Positions 51,447-59,777 of a DNA stretch of 64,000 nt are shown in pieces. The notes beneath the pieces are model-generated. The model saw only the letters and a program-made list of their open reading frames with translations, searched no databases and was not told the origin of the DNA. The number at the start of each line of letters is the position of its first letter. The first letter of the stretch is position 1. The translations under genes and the position numbers were made by a program. The stretch comes from CAZBDU01 sp964490725. GTDB lineage: Bacteria; Spirochaetota; Spirochaetia; SZUA-6; DRHE01. Where the stretch lies: contig CAZBDU010000007.1 in the NCBI GenBank assembly GCA_964490725.1, forward strand, positions 36,434-100,433. The letters are read 5' to 3'.

Positions 51447-53965
51447 GGGTCCGCAGCCTGGCCTCGCTGTTCCTGGTCTCCCTCTTCGGTCTCTCCTTTG
51501 AGACCTTTCTGACTCGCTACCTCGCCCTGGACCTGTTTTCCGCGTACAGCTACTGGGTCATTTCCATGGCCCTGCTGGGCTACTCGGTGGGCGGCGTGTT
51601 GCTGACCCTGTTGCGGGACCAGTTCTACCGGCGCAGTTCACTGTACCTCCTGCTTACTCCCGTGCTGCTGCTGGCAGCCACGATCCTCTCCTTCTGGGTA
51701 CTCCGGGTGAATCCCCTCAACCCCCTGAAGCTGCAGAACCCGGTGCTTTGGAAGACACAGATCCCGGATGTCCTTCTGTACTATCTGGGGCTTTTCCCGG
51801 TTTTCTTCCTGACCGGCATCTTTATCGGCCTGAACTTCCTCATCTACAGTCGCGAGATCCCGAGGGTGTATGCGCTGGACCTGCTGGGATCGGCCGCCGG
51901 GGCGATCCTCATCCTGGCGGCCATGTTTCTCATTCACCCCTACCACCTTCCGGCCTTGCTGTTCCCGGTCCTTCTGGCGGTCATCCTGTTGAACGCGGCC
52001 CGGTTCTTCGGAAGGATCGCCGCCCCCGGCCCGGCCGTCCTTTTCGCCGGCTGTCTGGCGCTCGCCGGTTTCGGCGTGTACTTCGTTCTTTCCGCCAGTC
52101 CCCTTGCCGTCCCGGTGTTCAAGAGCCTGCATCCCATCCTCAACATCGAAGGCTGGAAGATCGCAGGCTCCCGGACCTCCCCCGCGGGGTACTACCTGGT
52201 CGTAGGCGACTACACCGAACTGGACGACATCAGCATGACGAACAACTACAGCCTTCTGAAGATAGGCTCCCCGCCCAGGACGTACGGGCTGTACAAGGAT
52301 TACGGCCGCATCGGCCCGGTTCTGAAAGGTTTGCCCACCGACTTTTCCTACCTCCGGGGCTCCCTCTCCTATTTCCCCTACACCATCCGGAACCACCCCT
52401 CGGTGCTGCTGGTCGGAACCAACGGCGGGCTGAAGATCGTGGAAAGCGCGCACAGCGGTGCCGCCGGCGGTGTGGCCCTGGAGCAGCAGGGGGACATCTA
52501 CCGCATCGTCCGGGAGCGCATCAGCCAGCTCGGCATCGGGCAGAGGCAGACCTCGGGGATTCGTTTCCTCCGGGGCTCCGCGTTTTCCTTCCTGCGCAGC
52601 TCGGCAGCGCGCTTCGACATTATCGAAATCTCCAGCGATTTCCTGCGCCAGGGCGGCGGAAACGACTACTCCTTTACACGCCAGGCCATTGAGCTGTACC
52701 TGCGCTCGCTCAAGCCCGGTGGCATCCTCTCGGTGCCCGTGGACATCTCGGAGCTCGATGTGTATTGCCTCAAGATGGTCAATACTATCGTCGCTGCCCT
52801 GACCCACCTTGGCGTGGAGGAGCCAGCCCGGCACGTGATGGCCTACCGGACAGCGTGGTCCTGCCAGCTCCTTGTCTCCAGCCTTCCCTTCACCGCCGCG
52901 GACATCGATAGCCTGAGACGATACTGCAACGACCGCTCCTTCGACACCTCCTACTACCCGGGCATCAATCCCACCACCGTCTCGGTATGGAACGACCTGC
53001 CACCCGTCTCCTTCCAATCCGGAGAGGTGCAGAGAGCGCAGACCCCACAGGACGCCCTCATGAACGACCTCACCGCCATTCTCTCCGGGAGGAAGGCCCC
53101 CCTCGCGGTGGAGCGTTTCTTCAACCTGGCGCCCTCCACCATGGAGAGGCCCAGCTTCTACGCCATTTCCAGGATCTCCAGGCTGCGAGCGCTTATGAGG
53201 AGGATCCAGATTCTGCCGGAGCAGGAGGTCGGCTACCTGCTCAACGTGGTGATCCTGGCCCAGGCGCTGGTGCTGGCGCTGGTGGTGCTGCTGCTGCCCC
53301 TGGCGGCGGGCATAGGCCGAGCCTCCCGTCATCCCTCACGTGCCCGGTCCACCCCCCGCAGCCGCTCCCTGTTTCTGCGCATGTTCCTGTACTTCGGCGC
53401 TCTCGGGCTGGGTTTCTTCTTCATCGAGCTGGGCCTTATCGACAGGTTTGCCTTCTTCCTCGACAGCACTTCCTTCTCTTTTGGGGTCGTGGTGGCAGTC
53501 ATGCTTGTCTTCTCGGGGCTGGGGAGCTGGCACTCTTCCCGCTTCAGGAGCTCTCCCTACCGGGGGCTGCTCGGAGCTCTGCCAATCGTAGGCGCCAGCC
53601 TGCTTGCCTTTCTACTCCTGCTCGACCCCCTGCTGCGACTCGCAGTGGTCATGCCGCTGCCAGCCCGGGTGGCAATCGTGGTGCTGCTGATGGTCCCCCT
53701 CTCCTTCGCTCTCGGCAGGCCCTTCGCGCTGGGAACCTGGTCTCTGGAGAGCCGCTCGGACTCCTACGTTACCTGGGCCTGGGCCATCAACGGCGCCCTG
53801 TCCGTGGTGGCCACCCCGCTGGCGAACATGTTGTCCGCCGGCACGGGCTGGAGGGTGGTGTTTGCGGCTGCTCTCCTGCTTTACCTTTCCACAGCCCTGA
53901 CCTTCCCGATCAGAGAGGCCCGGATTGACAGCCGGAGAGGCATCGACACGAGAGCATCGGGCTAG
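51443..53965 (+). CDS. Polytopic membrane protein with spermidine-synthase-like domain
   Basis: 840 residues. N-terminal block of about seven helices (from SLASLFLVSLFGLSFETF to PAVLFAGCLALAGFGVYFVL, residues about 5-215). A soluble middle of roughly 350 residues follows, with LLVGTNGGLKIVESA (a degenerate methyltransferase/spermidine-synthase motif I), FDIIEISSDF and LKPGGILSVPV. A C-terminal block of six or more helices begins about residue 600 and includes SDSYVTWAWAINGALSVVATPLANM, typical of membrane-bound spermidine synthase-like proteins. Whether it makes a polyamine, methylates, or transports is unknown. GTG start, coupled by 4 bp to the exported methyltransferase. Confidence 0.78.
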   Translation: MRVRSLASLFLVSLFGLSFETFLTRYLALDLFSAYSYWVISMALLGYSVGGVLLTLLRDQFYRRSSLYLLLTPVLLLAATILSFWVLRVNPLNPLKLQNPVLWKTQIPDVLLYYLGLFPVFFLTGIFIGLNFLIYSREIPRVYALDLLGSAAGAILILAAMFLIHPYHLPALLFPVLLAVILLNAARFFGRIAAPGPAVLFAGCLALAGFGVYFVLSASPLAVPVFKSLHPILNIEGWKIAGSRTSPAGYYLVVGDYTELDDISMTNNYSLLKIGSPPRTYGLYKDYGRIGPVLKGLPTDFSYLRGSLSYFPYTIRNHPSVLLVGTNGGLKIVESAHSGAAGGVALEQQGDIYRIVRERISQLGIGQRQTSGIRFLRGSAFSFLRSSAARFDIIEISSDFLRQGGGNDYSFTRQAIELYLRSLKPGGILSVPVDISELDVYCLKMVNTIVAALTHLGVEEPARHVMAYRTAWSCQLLVSSLPFTAADIDSLRRYCNDRSFDTSYYPGINPTTVSVWNDLPPVSFQSGEVQRAQTPQDALMNDLTAILSGRKAPLAVERFFNLAPSTMERPSFYAISRISRLRALMRRIQILPEQEVGYLLNVVILAQALVLALVVLLLPLAAGIGRASRHPSRARSTPRSRSLFLRMFLYFGALGLGFFFIELGLIDRFAFFLDSTSFSFGVVVAVMLVFSGLGSWHSSRFRSSPYRGLLGALPIVGASLLAFLLLLDPLLRLAVVMPLPARVAIVVLLMVPLSFALGRPFALGTWSLESRSDSYVTWAWAINGALSVVATPLANMLSAGTGWRVVFAAALLLYLSTALTFPIREARIDSRRGIDTRASG

Positions 53966-54948
53966 GGAAGGATCTCCAGGACGGAAGAGGTCCCCAAGGC
54001 ACGGGAGAGCTGCGCGGCGGGGTAGTACCTGTTCTTCCCGATCATGCTGGTCCCGTCTGCGTACCGCAGGCCGTTGCTTTTCCAGTCGCTCGGAAAAGGG
54101 TCGTAGACCACGAAGTAGCGGCCATCGAGGCTGTAGCCTTTGACCAACAGGTAGTGACCCTCATCCTCGTCGTAGTAGCGTCCGAACAGGTCAGTTCTGG
54201 GATCCCGCTGCGCGCGCTCGATGCCACCGGTCCGGATCAGAACCAGGGCCAGATGGCCCCGCTCGATGATCCGTGTCAGCTCCTGCGCCGAGGAAACGAC
54301 AGGGCGACGGGTCCTTACCCCGTGGCTGTTCATGGACTGCTCGAGATCCTCGAGGCTGGTTGCTCCGTTGACATAGGGGTAGCCGATCTCGGCCCGAATC
54401 TGCTCCACCGGGACGTCCACGCCGCTCGCCCACAGGATGGCCATCGACACAGTTGCCGGCCCGCAGTTGCCCACCCCCGTCCCGAACTGGGTTCTGTACC
54501 AGTCCAGATCCTCGCGATCCAGCTGCATCGAAGGCACAGGGCTCACGAACAGAAACGCGCTGCGCGCCTGCCCTCCCCGGCCCGCAGTCACGACGCCGTA
54601 GCCAGGCTCCTCGGCGCGAAACTGCCAGGCATCGCCGGTCCCCTGCAGCAGCTCCGGGCTTTGGCGGAGGGCCGCAGGCTCCTCCCCTCCAGACAGGAAC
54701 GAGAGATCCACCACCTGGCCGGGATTCAGGGTGAGGTAGCGCGGCTGATAGTGCGCCTCTGCAAGGCCAACGTCCTCCGCGGTGCGGGGCATTCCCTCCG
54801 CAGCCGTCCCGTGCTCCGCAGCGGAGCCTCTGCCCGTGGCCGTGCCCTCGCGGACCTGCGCCTTATCGGCGACGAGAAGTCCTGCCCCCAGCGCGACAAT
54901 GCCCCCCAGAAGAAGGCCGCGCCTGATGGTCAATTGATTGGTCAACAC
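53962..54948 (-). CDS. Membrane-anchored C39-like cysteine peptidase
   Basis: 328 residues. An N-terminal signal/anchor (RRGLLLGGIVALGAGLLVA) leads into an about 110-residue extracytoplasmic beta region, then a papain-like C39 domain. Catalytic Cys162 in GVGNCGPATVSM, His265 in EGHYLLVKGY, Asp283 in VVYDPF. C39 peptidases cleave bacteriocin leaders when fused to ABC exporters; stand-alone exported members have other, mostly unknown targets. GTG start at 54948. Convergent with the membrane protein; their stop codons overlap by 4 bp. Confidence 0.82.
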   Translation of the reverse strand: MLTNQLTIRRGLLLGGIVALGAGLLVADKAQVREGTATGRGSAAEHGTAAEGMPRTAEDVGLAEAHYQPRYLTLNPGQVVDLSFLSGGEEPAALRQSPELLQGTGDAWQFRAEEPGYGVVTAGRGGQARSAFLFVSPVPSMQLDREDLDWYRTQFGTGVGNCGPATVSMAILWASGVDVPVEQIRAEIGYPYVNGATSLEDLEQSMNSHGVRTRRPVVSSAQELTRIIERGHLALVLIRTGGIERAQRDPRTDLFGRYYDEDEGHYLLVKGYSLDGRYFVVYDPFPSDWKSNGLRYADGTSMIGKNRYYPAAQLSRALGTSSVLEILP

Positions 54949-55030
54949 TCCAGTCTCCGCAGGCCTTTTCGCCCGAGCAGACCATACCAGAGAAGTCCCC
55001 CGGGGTCCAGGCGCCCGGAGGGCCTCCGCC

Positions 55031-56425
55031 CTACCGGATCAGCTCCGCGTAGCGCTTCTCGATGGCCAGAAGCTCCCGCTCCTCCTCGGGGCTGAGGCAG
55101 GGCTCGGCGGGGGCCCCCAGGATGGCCTGCACCCGGTCCTCCGCCCGGGCCGCCAGGGTGTCCCGCTGCCCGGCGGCGGCCCGCTGCATCCGCACCAGCA
55201 GCCCCGGCTCGAACACTTCGCCCCGGAAGTGCGCGAAGGTATGCTCCGAGTCCATGAAGCTGCCGCAGATCCCGGCCCGGCGCACCTCCTCCACGGCCAG
55301 CGTGTCCTGGTCCACCGGGAAGCCGCGCTGGTAGCGCCGCACCGCGCCGATGATCTCCTCGTCGATCACCGCCTGCTCGGGGGAAATGGTCTTTTCCGAC
55401 TCCACCTGCCCCACCCCCCAGATCGCGCTGACCCGCGCCCCCACATGGGTGACCGCGGCCAGCATCTTCTCCAGCGCGTTCTGCCCGTCGTAGCCCAGGG
55501 AATCCGTGCACATCCAGCTCACCGACGGCAGGTGGTAGTGGCGGGCCAGCTCCGCGCCGGCCACCGCCAGCAGGGCGTTCTCCGGCCCTCCGGTGACGGC
55601 GAAGGCCTGGCGCATGTCCATCACGTGGGCGAAGCCCAGGTTGAACAGGCAGGGCCGGCCGGGCTCCAGGAGCTGGTTGATCACGATCCCCGCCAGGATC
55701 TCCGCCGTGCCCACCGCCGCCGTGCCCGCCAGGGTTACCGGGGAGGAGGCCCCCGCCATGGGCTCGCCGTTGATCGTGGCGGGGATGCCGTGCCCCGCCG
55801 TGGCCTTGTACACCCCCAGCGCCAGGGAGGTCCAGCGCAGCGGGCCGTGGGCGGTGAAGCCCACGCTGAACACCGGCTTCTCCCTCAAGGGCGCCCCGCC
55901 GGCCAGCACCCGGGCCATCTCGATCATGGCCTCCCCGCCCCTGGGTGAGAAGGACAGCGCTCGCAGGTGCTTGCGGGTGTGCCGGGCCATGATCCTCAGG
56001 GCCGCGAAGTCCCGGTGCCCCGGGGGGGTTTCCCGGGTGGCGGTCCCCACCAGCACGTCCACGTTGGGCAGCGCCTCGATCACCCGGGCAAAATCGGCCA
56101 GGTCCTGCCGGCCGATCTCCCGGAAACCGTGCCGGTCCAGGTAGAACAGGGCGGCTCCGGTCCAGAAGCTGCTCCGCCCGTCCGGAGCCGCGCAGAAGCC
56201 GCCCTGCCCCCGGCGATCGGCGAACCTCACCTCCGCCGGGGCGGCGGCCAGCTGCTCGTCGATCAGCTCATCCGGCAGCCGTACCGCCCCGCTCCTGCCG
56301 CCGGCCCTTCCTCCCGCCGCAAGCAGGAGCTCCTCGATCTGCGCGTCCTCCACCAGGATGCCGGGGTCGGCCAGAAGCGCCCGGGCGGCGCGGTCGATGC
56401 GTTCGACGTCGGTGTTGCTCGACAT
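55031..56425 (-). CDS. MttB-family (trimethylamine methyltransferase-like) protein, non-pyrrolysine
   Basis: 464 residues, read straight through without an in-frame TAG, so no pyrrolysine as in true MttB. Conserved stretches include GATREVPPG-like GTATRETPPGHRD, GEPMAGASSPVTLAGTAAVGTAEILAGI and MDMRQAFAVTGGPENALL. Non-Pyl relatives demethylate quaternary amines such as glycine betaine or carnitine to a corrinoid protein, which is not in this window. Lies 31 nt after livF on the same strand with GGAGGGG before the ATG, so it probably acts on the importer's cargo. Confidence 0.88.
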   Translation of the reverse strand: MSSNTDVERIDRAARALLADPGILVEDAQIEELLLAAGGRAGGRSGAVRLPDELIDEQLAAAPAEVRFADRRGQGGFCAAPDGRSSFWTGAALFYLDRHGFREIGRQDLADFARVIEALPNVDVLVGTATRETPPGHRDFAALRIMARHTRKHLRALSFSPRGGEAMIEMARVLAGGAPLREKPVFSVGFTAHGPLRWTSLALGVYKATAGHGIPATINGEPMAGASSPVTLAGTAAVGTAEILAGIVINQLLEPGRPCLFNLGFAHVMDMRQAFAVTGGPENALLAVAGAELARHYHLPSVSWMCTDSLGYDGQNALEKMLAAVTHVGARVSAIWGVGQVESEKTISPEQAVIDEEIIGAVRRYQRGFPVDQDTLAVEEVRRAGICGSFMDSEHTFAHFRGEVFEPGLLVRMQRAAAGQRDTLAARAEDRVQAILGAPAEPCLSPEEERELLAIEKRYAELIR

Positions 56426-56456
56426 GGGCCCCTCCGCGCGGCCGGCCGAGGCCGCG

Positions 56457-57164
56457 CTACTCGTCGATCCCCAGGTACGCCTTCTTGACGATGGGGTCGT
56501 CGGCGATCCTGCTGCCCTCGCCCTCCGAGACGATCCGGCCGGTTTCCAGCACGTAGGCGTAGTGGGCGATGGCCAGCGCCTTCTGCGCGTTCTGCTCCAC
56601 CAGCAGGATGGTGTGTCCCGCGCGGTTCAGGTCCTCGATCATCTTGAAGATTCCCAGGACGAACAGCGGCGCCAGTCCCAGGGAGGGCTCGTCCATCAAC
56701 AGCACCCGGGGATTGCTCATCAGGGCTCTTCCGAAGGCCAGCATCTGCTGCTCACCGCCGGAGAGGGTGCCGCCGAGCTGGTTCTGGCGCTCCTTCAGGA
56801 TGGGAAAGAGGGTGAACACACGCTCCATCCGGGCGGCCATCTCCCGGCGCTCCCTGACGATGTAGGCGCCCAGGATCAGGTTCTCCCTGACGGTGATGGT
56901 GGGGAAGATCTTCCTGCCCTCCGGGACCTGGACCACCCCCCGCCTCACCACCTCCTGGGGGGCGACCGCCAGGGACTGGCCGTCCATGCTGATCGTTCCC
57001 GAATCCGCCCTCACCATGCCGCTGATGGCGTTGATGGTCGTGGACTTGCCGGCGCCGTTGGCGCCGACGATGCTGACGATGCGCCCGTCCGGAATCCGCA
57101 ACGATATGCCGTCCAGGGCCACGATCCCGCCGTAGCGTACGCGCAGGTCCTTCACCTCGATCAT
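56457..57164 (-). CDS. livF: Branched-chain-type ABC importer ATP-binding protein (LivF-like)
   Basis: 235 residues, LivF length. Walker A GANGAGKSTT near residue 36, VPEGRKIFPTITVRENL (LivF-typical), LSGGEQQM signature, Walker B VLLMDEPSLGLAP, LLVEQNAQKAL switch region. Partner of the LivG-like protein, starting 1 nt after its stop. The substrate may not be leucine: the cluster ends in a methyltransferase gene. Confidence 0.93.
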   Translation of the reverse strand: MIEVKDLRVRYGGIVALDGISLRIPDGRIVSIVGANGAGKSTTINAISGMVRADSGTISMDGQSLAVAPQEVVRRGVVQVPEGRKIFPTITVRENLILGAYIVRERREMAARMERVFTLFPILKERQNQLGGTLSGGEQQMLAFGRALMSNPRVLLMDEPSLGLAPLFVLGIFKMIEDLNRAGHTILLVEQNAQKALAIAHYAYVLETGRIVSEGEGSRIADDPIVKKAYLGIDE

Positions 57165-57165
57165 G

Positions 57166-57930
57166 CTACGCCTCGTCTCCCAGGTAGGCCTGCAGCACCT
57201 GCTCGTTGGCCTTGATCTCATCCGGCCTGCCCTCGGCGATCTTCTTGCCGAAGTCCAGCACGTGGATGCGGGAGCAGATGTTCATGATCAGCTCCATGTG
57301 GTGCTCCACGATGACGATGCTCAGCCGGTTGTCCTCCTTCACCTTTCGGATGGTGTCCATGAGGGAGCGCACCTCGTGCGGGTTGAGGCCCGCGGCCGGC
57401 TCGTCCAGCAGCACCACGCGGGGCTCCGTCATCAGGCTTCTGGCCAGCTCCAGGCGGCGCTGGAGGCCGTAGGGCAGGTTGTGCGGCTTCTGGCCTGCAT
57501 GCTGCTCCAGGCCCAGGTAGCGCAGGTAGTAGCGGGCCTTCTCCTCCAGCTCCTTCTCCTCCCGGCCCACCCGGGGCAGCCGCAGCATCTCCTCCCAGAT
57601 GCTGTAGCGGACCTTCATGTCGTGGGCCACCTTGAGGTTGTCCAGGACGCTCAGGTTCTGGAAGAGGCGGATGTTCTGAAAGGTGCGGGCGATGCCCAGG
57701 TCGGTGCGGCGGTGCGGCGGTGCGGCGGTGATGTCCCGCCCCAGGAACTCGATGCGCCCGGAATCCACCGGGTAGACCCCGGTGACCAGGTTGAAGACGG
57801 TGGTCTTGCCGGCCCCATTGGGACCGATGATTCCGGTGATCTCGGCGTCATTCTGCACCATGGAGAAGCTCTCCAGGGCCGCCACCCCGCCGAAATGCTT
57901 GCTGATCCCCTCGGCGCGCAGAACTTCCAT
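57166..57930 (-). CDS. livG: Branched-chain-type ABC importer ATP-binding protein (LivG-like)
   Basis: 254 residues. Walker A GPNGAGKTT, the LivG-typical GIARTFQNIRLFQNLSVLDN, the signature replaced by LPYGLQRRLELARSL as normal in LivG, Walker B VVLLDEPAAGLNP, and VIVEHHMELIM. ATG at 57930 lies 5 nt after the LivM-like stop. Confidence 0.93.
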   Translation of the reverse strand: MEVLRAEGISKHFGGVAALESFSMVQNDAEITGIIGPNGAGKTTVFNLVTGVYPVDSGRIEFLGRDITAAPPHRRTDLGIARTFQNIRLFQNLSVLDNLKVAHDMKVRYSIWEEMLRLPRVGREEKELEEKARYYLRYLGLEQHAGQKPHNLPYGLQRRLELARSLMTEPRVVLLDEPAAGLNPHEVRSLMDTIRKVKEDNRLSIVIVEHHMELIMNICSRIHVLDFGKKIAEGRPDEIKANEQVLQAYLGDEA

Positions 57931-57935
57931 GGATC

Positions 57936-58811
57936 TCAACCTCGCCCGTCCCTGCGGCCGCCGGCCTCGCTGCCCTCGCGGGCGAAGACGCGCCTCGGCA
58001 GCCTCGAGAGCCCCTGGAACAGGCCGCCCGGCCGGAAGATGATCACCAGGATCACCACCAGGGCCAGCAGCACGTCCCGCCATACGTCGATGAAGCGGAA
58101 GAACTCCCCGAAGGAGTAGTAGATGGCGCTGGCGGCGATCACCCCGGCGATGGTGTTGAGCCCCCCCACAAAGGTGATGATGATGAGCTTCCCGGACTCC
58201 AGCCAGTTGAAGAGGTTGGGCTCGATGAACTGGATGTTGAAGGCATACAGCGCCCCGCCGTAGGCGGTAATGGCGGAGCTGACGATGAACACCTTCATCT
58301 TCTGGGCGTAGACGTTGATGCCCATCATCGAGGCCGCCAGCTCGTCGTCCCGCACGGCGACGCAGTCCCGGCCGAAGCGCGAGCGTTTCAGGCTCCAGGT
58401 GATGAAGGTGATCACCACGATGGAGCCCAGGATGAGCGGCAGCCCCACCTTGCGGGCCGGCACCACCATGCCCAGCGCGCCGCCGGTGACCTGCGCCAGG
58501 AAGAGCAGGGCCGCCCGCACCATCTCGCTGAGACCGAAGGTCACCAGCAGGAAGTAGTCCCGCCGCAGCCTCAGGGTGGGAATCCCCACCAGGAAGCCCA
58601 GCACCGCCCCCGCCAGCACCGCCGCCACCAGGGTGAGCGGGAAGGGGAAGCTCAGGCGGGTGAAGGCGATGGCCGCCGCGTAGGCCCCGATGGAGACGAA
58701 GGCCCCCTGCCCCAGGGAAAACAACCCGGTGAGCCCGGTCATCAGGTAGACCCCGAGCACCAGGATGGTGTACAGGCTGGTGATCTCCAGGACCTTCAGG
58801 TAGAAGACCAT
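57936..58811 (-). CDS. livM: Branched-chain-type ABC importer permease (LivM-like)
   Basis: 291 residues with about eight to nine helices. GLTGLFSLGQGAFVSIGAYAAA and GIPTLRLRRDYFLLVTFGLSEMVR are the conserved LivM segments; SRFGRDCVAVRDDELAASMMGINV is the ATPase-contact loop. A charged tail (RRVFAREGSEAGGRRDGRG) ends it. Starts 10 nt after the LivH-like stop. Confidence 0.92.
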   Translation of the reverse strand: MVFYLKVLEITSLYTILVLGVYLMTGLTGLFSLGQGAFVSIGAYAAAIAFTRLSFPFPLTLVAAVLAGAVLGFLVGIPTLRLRRDYFLLVTFGLSEMVRAALLFLAQVTGGALGMVVPARKVGLPLILGSIVVITFITWSLKRSRFGRDCVAVRDDELAASMMGINVYAQKMKVFIVSSAITAYGGALYAFNIQFIEPNLFNWLESGKLIIITFVGGLNTIAGVIAASAIYYSFGEFFRFIDVWRDVLLALVVILVIIFRPGGLFQGLSRLPRRVFAREGSEAGGRRDGRG

Positions 58812-58821
58812 CGCGCCGTCC

Positions 58822-59700
58822 CTAGGCCTTCACCATGTAGATCTTGCCGGCAATGCCCTGCGGGCGCACCAGCAGCAGCACGATGATGGCTCCGTAGATG
58901 ACGATGGGCGTCAGGGAGGCGCCGATCTGGGCGATCAGGAGGCTTTCCCCTATGCCCAGGAGCAGGCCGGCCACCACCCCGCCCGCCAGCGAGCCCATGC
59001 CGCCGATGATCGAAGCGATGATTCCCTTCAGGATCAGCGAGCCGATGAAGGGGTCCACGGTGAAGGTCATGCCCAGCAGGTACCCGGTGACCCCGCCGAG
59101 CACGCCGGAGAAGAAGAACGCCGTGGAGATCACGAAGTCCACGTTGATGCCCATGAGGCTGGGGGTGCGGATGTCCGCCGAGGCCGCGCGGATGGCGATG
59201 CCGATCTTGGTCTTGCGCAGGACGTAGGTCAGGCCCAGCAGCACCACCGCCGAGATCCCGAGCATCAGCAGGTAGATCTTGCTCACCGTCAGCCCCCCCA
59301 GGTGCACGGCCGTCTCCTTGATGAACTCCGGGTACGGGTAGTAGTTGTCCCCCAGGGTGACCGCGAAGAACTGCTGGATCAGCATGGCCGCGGTGATGGA
59401 GTTGACGATCAGCATGGTGATGGGTGCGCCCTTGATGCGGATGGGCCGGAAGATCAGCCGCTCGATCACCACCGCCACCAGCCCGCCCGCGAGAGTGGTG
59501 ATCACCAGGGTGATTCCGAAGCTCGGCAGCACGAACTGGCTCAGGAAGTAGCCCAGGTAGGCGGTAACGGTCACCACGCCGCCGTGGGAGAAGTTGGAGA
59601 ACTTGAGCACGTTGAAGATGAGCCCGAAGCCCACCGCCATCAGGGCGTACACCCCGCCCAGGGAAAGCCCGTTGACCATCTGCTGCACGAACAGGTGCAT
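58822..59700 (-). CDS. livH: Branched-chain-type ABC importer permease (LivH-like)
   Basis: 292 residues. NGLSLGGVYALMAVGFGLIFNVLKFSNFSHG is the LivH N-terminus; TKIGIAIRAASADIRTPSLMGINVDFVI is the cytoplasmic coupling loop; GGMGSLAGGVVAGLLLGIGESL is conserved late in the protein. GAGGAG precedes the ATG. A strong hairpin lies in the 77-nt gap to the binding-protein gene. Confidence 0.93.
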   Translation of the reverse strand: MHLFVQQMVNGLSLGGVYALMAVGFGLIFNVLKFSNFSHGGVVTVTAYLGYFLSQFVLPSFGITLVITTLAGGLVAVVIERLIFRPIRIKGAPITMLIVNSITAAMLIQQFFAVTLGDNYYPYPEFIKETAVHLGGLTVSKIYLLMLGISAVVLLGLTYVLRKTKIGIAIRAASADIRTPSLMGINVDFVISTAFFFSGVLGGVTGYLLGMTFTVDPFIGSLILKGIIASIIGGMGSLAGGVVAGLLLGIGESLLIAQIGASLTPIVIYGAIIVLLLVRPQGIAGKIYMVKA

Positions 59701-59719
59701 GGCGTCTCCTCTGAGGAGG

Positions 59720-59751
59720 GCCCGGCCGGCGCCTGGCGGCGCAGGCCGGGC
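59720..59751 (-). promoter_or_regulatory. Stable intercistronic hairpin between livK and livH
   Basis: Outer arms GCCCGGCC and GGCCGGGC (8 bp), one mismatch, inner arms GCGCC and GGCGC (5 bp), and a 4-nt loop. No U-run follows, so it may protect the livK message from 3' decay or partly attenuate transcription, raising binding protein over permease. Confidence 0.55.
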
Positions 59752-59777
59752 CGGCTTCTCGCTCCCGGAACCGGCGG

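Noticed and set aside
55031..56425. Possible pyrrolysine-containing true MttB
   Set aside because: The frame has no internal TAG and the length is complete without readthrough.
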